Below the pieces are notes generated by a model, which searched no databases, was not told the DNA's origin, and saw only the letters and a list, made by a program, of their open reading frames with translations. A stretch of 25,393 bases of DNA from UBA3263 sp964554335. GTDB lineage: Bacteria; Bacteroidota; Bacteroidia; Bacteroidales; Muribaculaceae. Within the stretch, counting starts at the first letter, position 1; every line of letters begins with the position of its first letter. The stretch spans positions 1 through 25,393 of the forward strand of contig CAZKOF010000027.1 of the NCBI GenBank assembly GCA_964554335.1. The letters are read 5' to 3'. Below, piece after piece: positions 22,706-25,393 of this stretch. The position numbers and the translations under genes are program-made.

Positions 22706-25102
22706 TTATTTCATGAAAATCTTCTGTCCGTCGGCGGTGACGTAGATGCCGCGGGCGGGAGAAGCCACTCGGCGGCCCGAGAGGTCATAGAGGGTAGTCG
22801 TGGCGTTATTGTTGCCGGCTGAAATCTCAAAGATTTCGGTTGTGGTTGCGTCGTCGGTGCTTGTGCCGCGCTGGGTGATGACAAAGGCTTCGTCGCCGAA
22901 CTTAACCTTGCCGAGTTCGCTCAGGTCAGCGGTGCCGGCAACGGTGTCGAGAGTTGCTCCGCCCTGAACCGCTGCGCGGGTCTGAGCCTCACCCTCGGCA
23001 ATATAGTGCATGAATGACCATGTTCCATCTTCGCCGGCAAGAGCCTGCCAATGGAAACCCTTGTCTGCGCCGTCGTATTCTTTGAGAGTGATTTTGGCAT
23101 TGGTGTCGCAAAAGAAAGCCTGGCCCTCAGCGTTCTCAATGGTGTAAACGTATCCGTCGGTAAACTGATGACGCTCGGCCGTGTCGAGGATGTAGCGCTT
23201 ATGGTCGGGGGTTTCGGCTTCGGCAACGTTGCCTATGGTTTCTGACTTGTGGGCATTGACAATTACGAGATTTTCGTCTGTCGAGATGCCGTTGATTTCG
23301 TCGTCGACGGCCTGATGGGCGGCTGCAACTTTCGCTTTGACCGCGGCCAGCTCCTCTTCTGTCATATTGCCCACATTGAAGACAATGAGACCGTTGCCGT
23401 CGGCATTGTCAGTGATACCTACCGTTACGAAAGCAAGCCAGCTGCCGCCGCTGCCGTTACCAACCAGGGTCATGCCTCCGTGTTGCGGGTGATCGGTGTA
23501 GCCGTCATAGTGGTTTGCCGGTTCAAGTCCGCCCATGAGTCGAACAACATGAGGTGCGCTGTTTGCCTTGGTGTAGTCGGTGAATTCAATGGGAGTAGGC
23601 ACGGAGCTCACCTGCCAAACGTGGTCAACATTGTTCTGGAAAGGACCGTGGTTCGAGTCAGTATCGCGACCAAAGGCATTGACAAAGAGTTCGGTTGCGG
23701 GGTTGTAGAGATATGTTTTTTCATCAATGCAGATAGCAACGAAGCGGAAGTTATCGCTGGAGGCGTCGAATGTCGGAGCGTCCGACGAAAGCGACGTGTT
23801 CAGAACGCCGTTGTTTATGCAAAGATAACCGCGAGCGTCGAGCTCGTTTGACTGGATGGTGTAGATGCCGCCGTCGACGGGAGCCATCTTGGCGGTGCGT
23901 GCGGTGTAGTAGTTAAAGGTCACGCCATTGAGCGCTGCAATAATCTGCTGGTCGGTTGAAGCATTGTCGTTGAGCACTTCGGCAAGGGCGGCAAGCTGCT
24001 CATTGTCGGCAGGAATACCAATGCCGCTCTTGTGGTCAAGGTTCGAGGGGCCGGCCATCCATTGATAGGCCGTATTGGCGATATCCTTGACGTTTACGCT
24101 CGACAGGGGAATTATTTCCCAGTTGGTACCGTCGGTAGAAGCTGAAACGTCGGAATAAACGCTATATTCCTTGTTGCCGGTGCTGTTGCATCCAAGCGTG
24201 CCTCCATCGGCACGGGCAATCTTAACCACGGTGCCTCCCTGGGTTGCGGTTGCACCAGCCTCGCTGAGGGTCCAATAAACCGAGTCGTCGTTCATGATTG
24301 CATTCCAGCTGTTGTGGTTGATATATTTGCCTGATTCAGCCGAATTTATGCGTATTGCGAATTGCGCCTGATTTTCAGGATTTCTTTCAAAATAAATGAT
24401 TGAAGGAATCCCGCTTACGCTTGCATTGTTGTTATCAGGGACATCAACCTGCTGTCCGTTAAGATAGAGACCTTTGCTAAGATGCTTTACAATATACGGA
24501 GTGTTCTCGTCGATTTCGGCGAAAAGGCCGAGGTTCTTGAGTTCTTCAACCTTGTCGGAGGTGAACTTGTAGGCATACCATACGGAGTAACCGCCCGTTC
24601 CGGTGAAGTATTTGGGCGTGCTGGCCTTGTCGTTGGTGTTAAAGATGGCGCCTGATTGAGCGGTGAGGCGGATGGTGTTCGTGCCGTTGACAACTCCGGA
24701 CCAAACCGTAGTCCAGTTCGAAGCCGTGGCGATAGAGGCCGTGAACTTGCCGGCGGCGTTAACATCGTCAGTCATGGCAACGAGTGCATGGTTGTTGAAA
24801 GAGGTGTCCGCGCAACCGACATATTGCTCGGTGCTGACGCTCTGCAGGGCGAATGTGTCGTTTCCCTGAGAGCACACTTTGTAGAGATTGCCGTAGGAGA
24901 GAGTTGTTGATTTGGTGGCGGCACCATTGAAGTAGTAGCCTGCGCCGCCGTTGGTGTCAAGACACTGCAGCGCAATGACGGCGCCGTCGACCATGTCGGT
25001 CTCCAGCGACTCGTTGGTAATCTGAGTGCCGGTCGGCGTAGCTGCAAACAGAGCGGATGCCGACGTCAGCATGGCTCCGAGAGTGAGTAAAAGTTTTCTC
25101 AT
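22706..25102 (-). CDS. Large secreted protein with C-terminal LSGRRV-type tail, function unknown
   Basis: A 798-residue exported protein. A Sec signal peptide (MRKLLLTLGAMLTSASALFA) is followed by a long strand-rich body high in N, T, S, D and G. Several stretches look like beta-trefoil or lectin-type units, for example YYFNGAATKSTTLSYGNLYKVCSQGNDTFALQSVSTEQYVGC near the start and GYLCINNGVLNTSLSSDAP in the middle. A short helical spacer rich in A, E and K (about 600-625) precedes the C-terminal part. The tail TTLYDLSGRRVASPARGIYV with a final DGQKIFMK is a pattern common on secreted and surface proteins of Bacteroidales, probably a sorting or anchoring signal. No catalytic motif is recognised. 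It has its own promoter, long leader and terminator. Confidence 0.75.
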   Translation of the reverse strand: MRKLLLTLGAMLTSASALFAATPTGTQITNESLETDMVDGAVIALQCLDTNGGAGYYFNGAATKSTTLSYGNLYKVCSQGNDTFALQSVSTEQYVGCADTSFNNHALVAMTDDVNAAGKFTASIATASNWTTVWSGVVNGTNTIRLTAQSGAIFNTNDKASTPKYFTGTGGYSVWYAYKFTSDKVEELKNLGLFAEIDENTPYIVKHLSKGLYLNGQQVDVPDNNNASVSGIPSIIYFERNPENQAQFAIRINSAESGKYINHNSWNAIMNDDSVYWTLSEAGATATQGGTVVKIARADGGTLGCNSTGNKEYSVYSDVSASTDGTNWEIIPLSSVNVKDIANTAYQWMAGPSNLDHKSGIGIPADNEQLAALAEVLNDNASTDQQIIAALNGVTFNYYTARTAKMAPVDGGIYTIQSNELDARGYLCINNGVLNTSLSSDAPTFDASSDNFRFVAICIDEKTYLYNPATELFVNAFGRDTDSNHGPFQNNVDHVWQVSSVPTPIEFTDYTKANSAPHVVRLMGGLEPANHYDGYTDHPQHGGMTLVGNGSGGSWLAFVTVGITDNADGNGLIVFNVGNMTEEELAAVKAKVAAAHQAVDDEINGISTDENLVIVNAHKSETIGNVAEAETPDHKRYILDTAERHQFTDGYVYTIENAEGQAFFCDTNAKITLKEYDGADKGFHWQALAGEDGTWSFMHYIAEGEAQTRAAVQGGATLDTVAGTADLSELGKVKFGDEAFVITQRGTSTDDATTTEIFEISAGNNNATTTLYDLSGRRVASPARGIYVTADGQKIFMK

Positions 25103-25134
25103 GCGATAATGTTATTAGGTAAAATGATTGATAT

Positions 25135-25187
25135 AAAAAACGGAAACGGGTGTGAAACCATCGTCGCGCAATGGCTTCACACCCGTT
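25135..25187 (-). terminator. Terminator-like hairpin in the leader of the secreted-protein gene
   Basis: On the minus strand AACGGGTGTGAA pairs with TTCACACCCGTT over 12 bp and, after one mismatch, CCAT pairs with ATGG across a 9-base loop. Four bases later come six T residues (25140-25135). It lies 32 bases upstream of the ATG at 25102 and downstream of a good promoter, so it may be an attenuator. It could instead be the terminator of a gene beyond the right edge. Confidence 0.65.
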
Positions 25188-25235
25188 GAATTTGCAGGCG
25201 TATGAATTATCTATAATGCTGACTATGCGTGATGT

Positions 25236-25246
25236 GGGGGGGGGGG
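25236..25246. repeat. G11 homopolymer tract in the leader
   Basis: Eleven G on the plus strand, reading ATTA followed by eleven C on the minus strand. It lies between the promoter at 25311-25340 and the leader hairpin, the longest such tract in the window. Confidence 0.85.
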
Positions 25247-25310
25247 TAATTGTCACGGTATTAGAAATTTACAAATTTAGATTTATGGCTTTAAGGTGCT
25301 TGTGACGCAA

Positions 25311-25340
25311 CAAATTTAATAAAATAAATTGAATCCGCAA
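25311..25340 (-). promoter_or_regulatory. Promoter of the secreted-protein gene
   Basis: On the minus strand TTG (25340-25338), a 19-base spacer and TAAATTTG (25318-25311) match the Bacteroidota consensus. A 10-bp palindrome ACACTAGTGT (25340-25349) touches the -33 element and may be an operator. A second TAAATTTG (25279-25272) lacks an upstream TTG. The predicted leader is about 200 bases. Beyond 25349 nothing is recognised. Confidence 0.55.
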
Positions 25341-25393
25341 CACTAGTGTCTCCTAAAATTTGTTAAAAATCAATTTTATGCTCTTATTAGGCT

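Overview
This window looks like chromosomal DNA of a gut-type Bacteroidota, probably Bacteroidales and plausibly Muribaculaceae. The evidence is repeated Bacteroidota-type promoters (TTG, about 20 bases, TAnnTTTG), almost no Shine-Dalgarno sites before start codons, DnaK ending in FEEVK, and a secreted protein with a C-terminal LSGRRV-type tail. The family-level placement is an impression, not a computed result. Nearly every gene lies on the minus strand, so gene order is best read from right to left.

Right part (about 6.7-25.4 kb), GC-rich and mostly core genome. Read leftward: a large secreted protein (25102-22706) behind a long leader with a terminator-like hairpin; a spacer with the ruins of a YhcG/DUF1016 nuclease gene; then a tightly packed unit of a RelA/SpoT-type (p)ppGpp synthetase, an unknown lipoprotein, an adaptor, a CusA/CzcA-type RND pump and a TolC-type channel, closed by a strong terminator. 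A second unit follows: sigma-54 enhancer-binding protein, LptE, TPR protein, SecG and release factor 2 (prfB). The prfB gene carries a canonical +1 programmed frameshift, so its true start is at 10492 and not in the longer downstream reading frame. A PpiD/SurA-like periplasmic foldase, a SemiSWEET sugar transporter and dnaK complete this part.

Left part (1-4.8 kb), visibly richer in A+T and mosaic. Immediately after dnaK, an 84-bp stretch holding the last codons of dnaK and its terminator is present twice, exactly 2,081 bp apart (2677-2760 and 4758-4841). Between the copies is a two-gene operon: a DUF1848 protein with a C-terminal CxxxCxxC radical-SAM-like cluster and a class I SAM-fold methyltransferase-like protein. 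This is the architecture expected when DNA integrates at a gene's 3' end and rebuilds that end. No integrase is present. It is the best candidate in the window for an undescribed element. Further left are a truncated AAA ATPase remnant, a LytS/LytTR-type two-component operon, and at the edge a plus-strand promoter leading into a 17-codon reading frame.

The core genes mostly serve the cell envelope and proteostasis (LptE, SecG, PpiD-like, DnaK, RF2). The RND unit ties an efflux system to a stringent-response gene by operon structure. No rRNA, tRNA, CRISPR array, intact transposase or integrase was seen.
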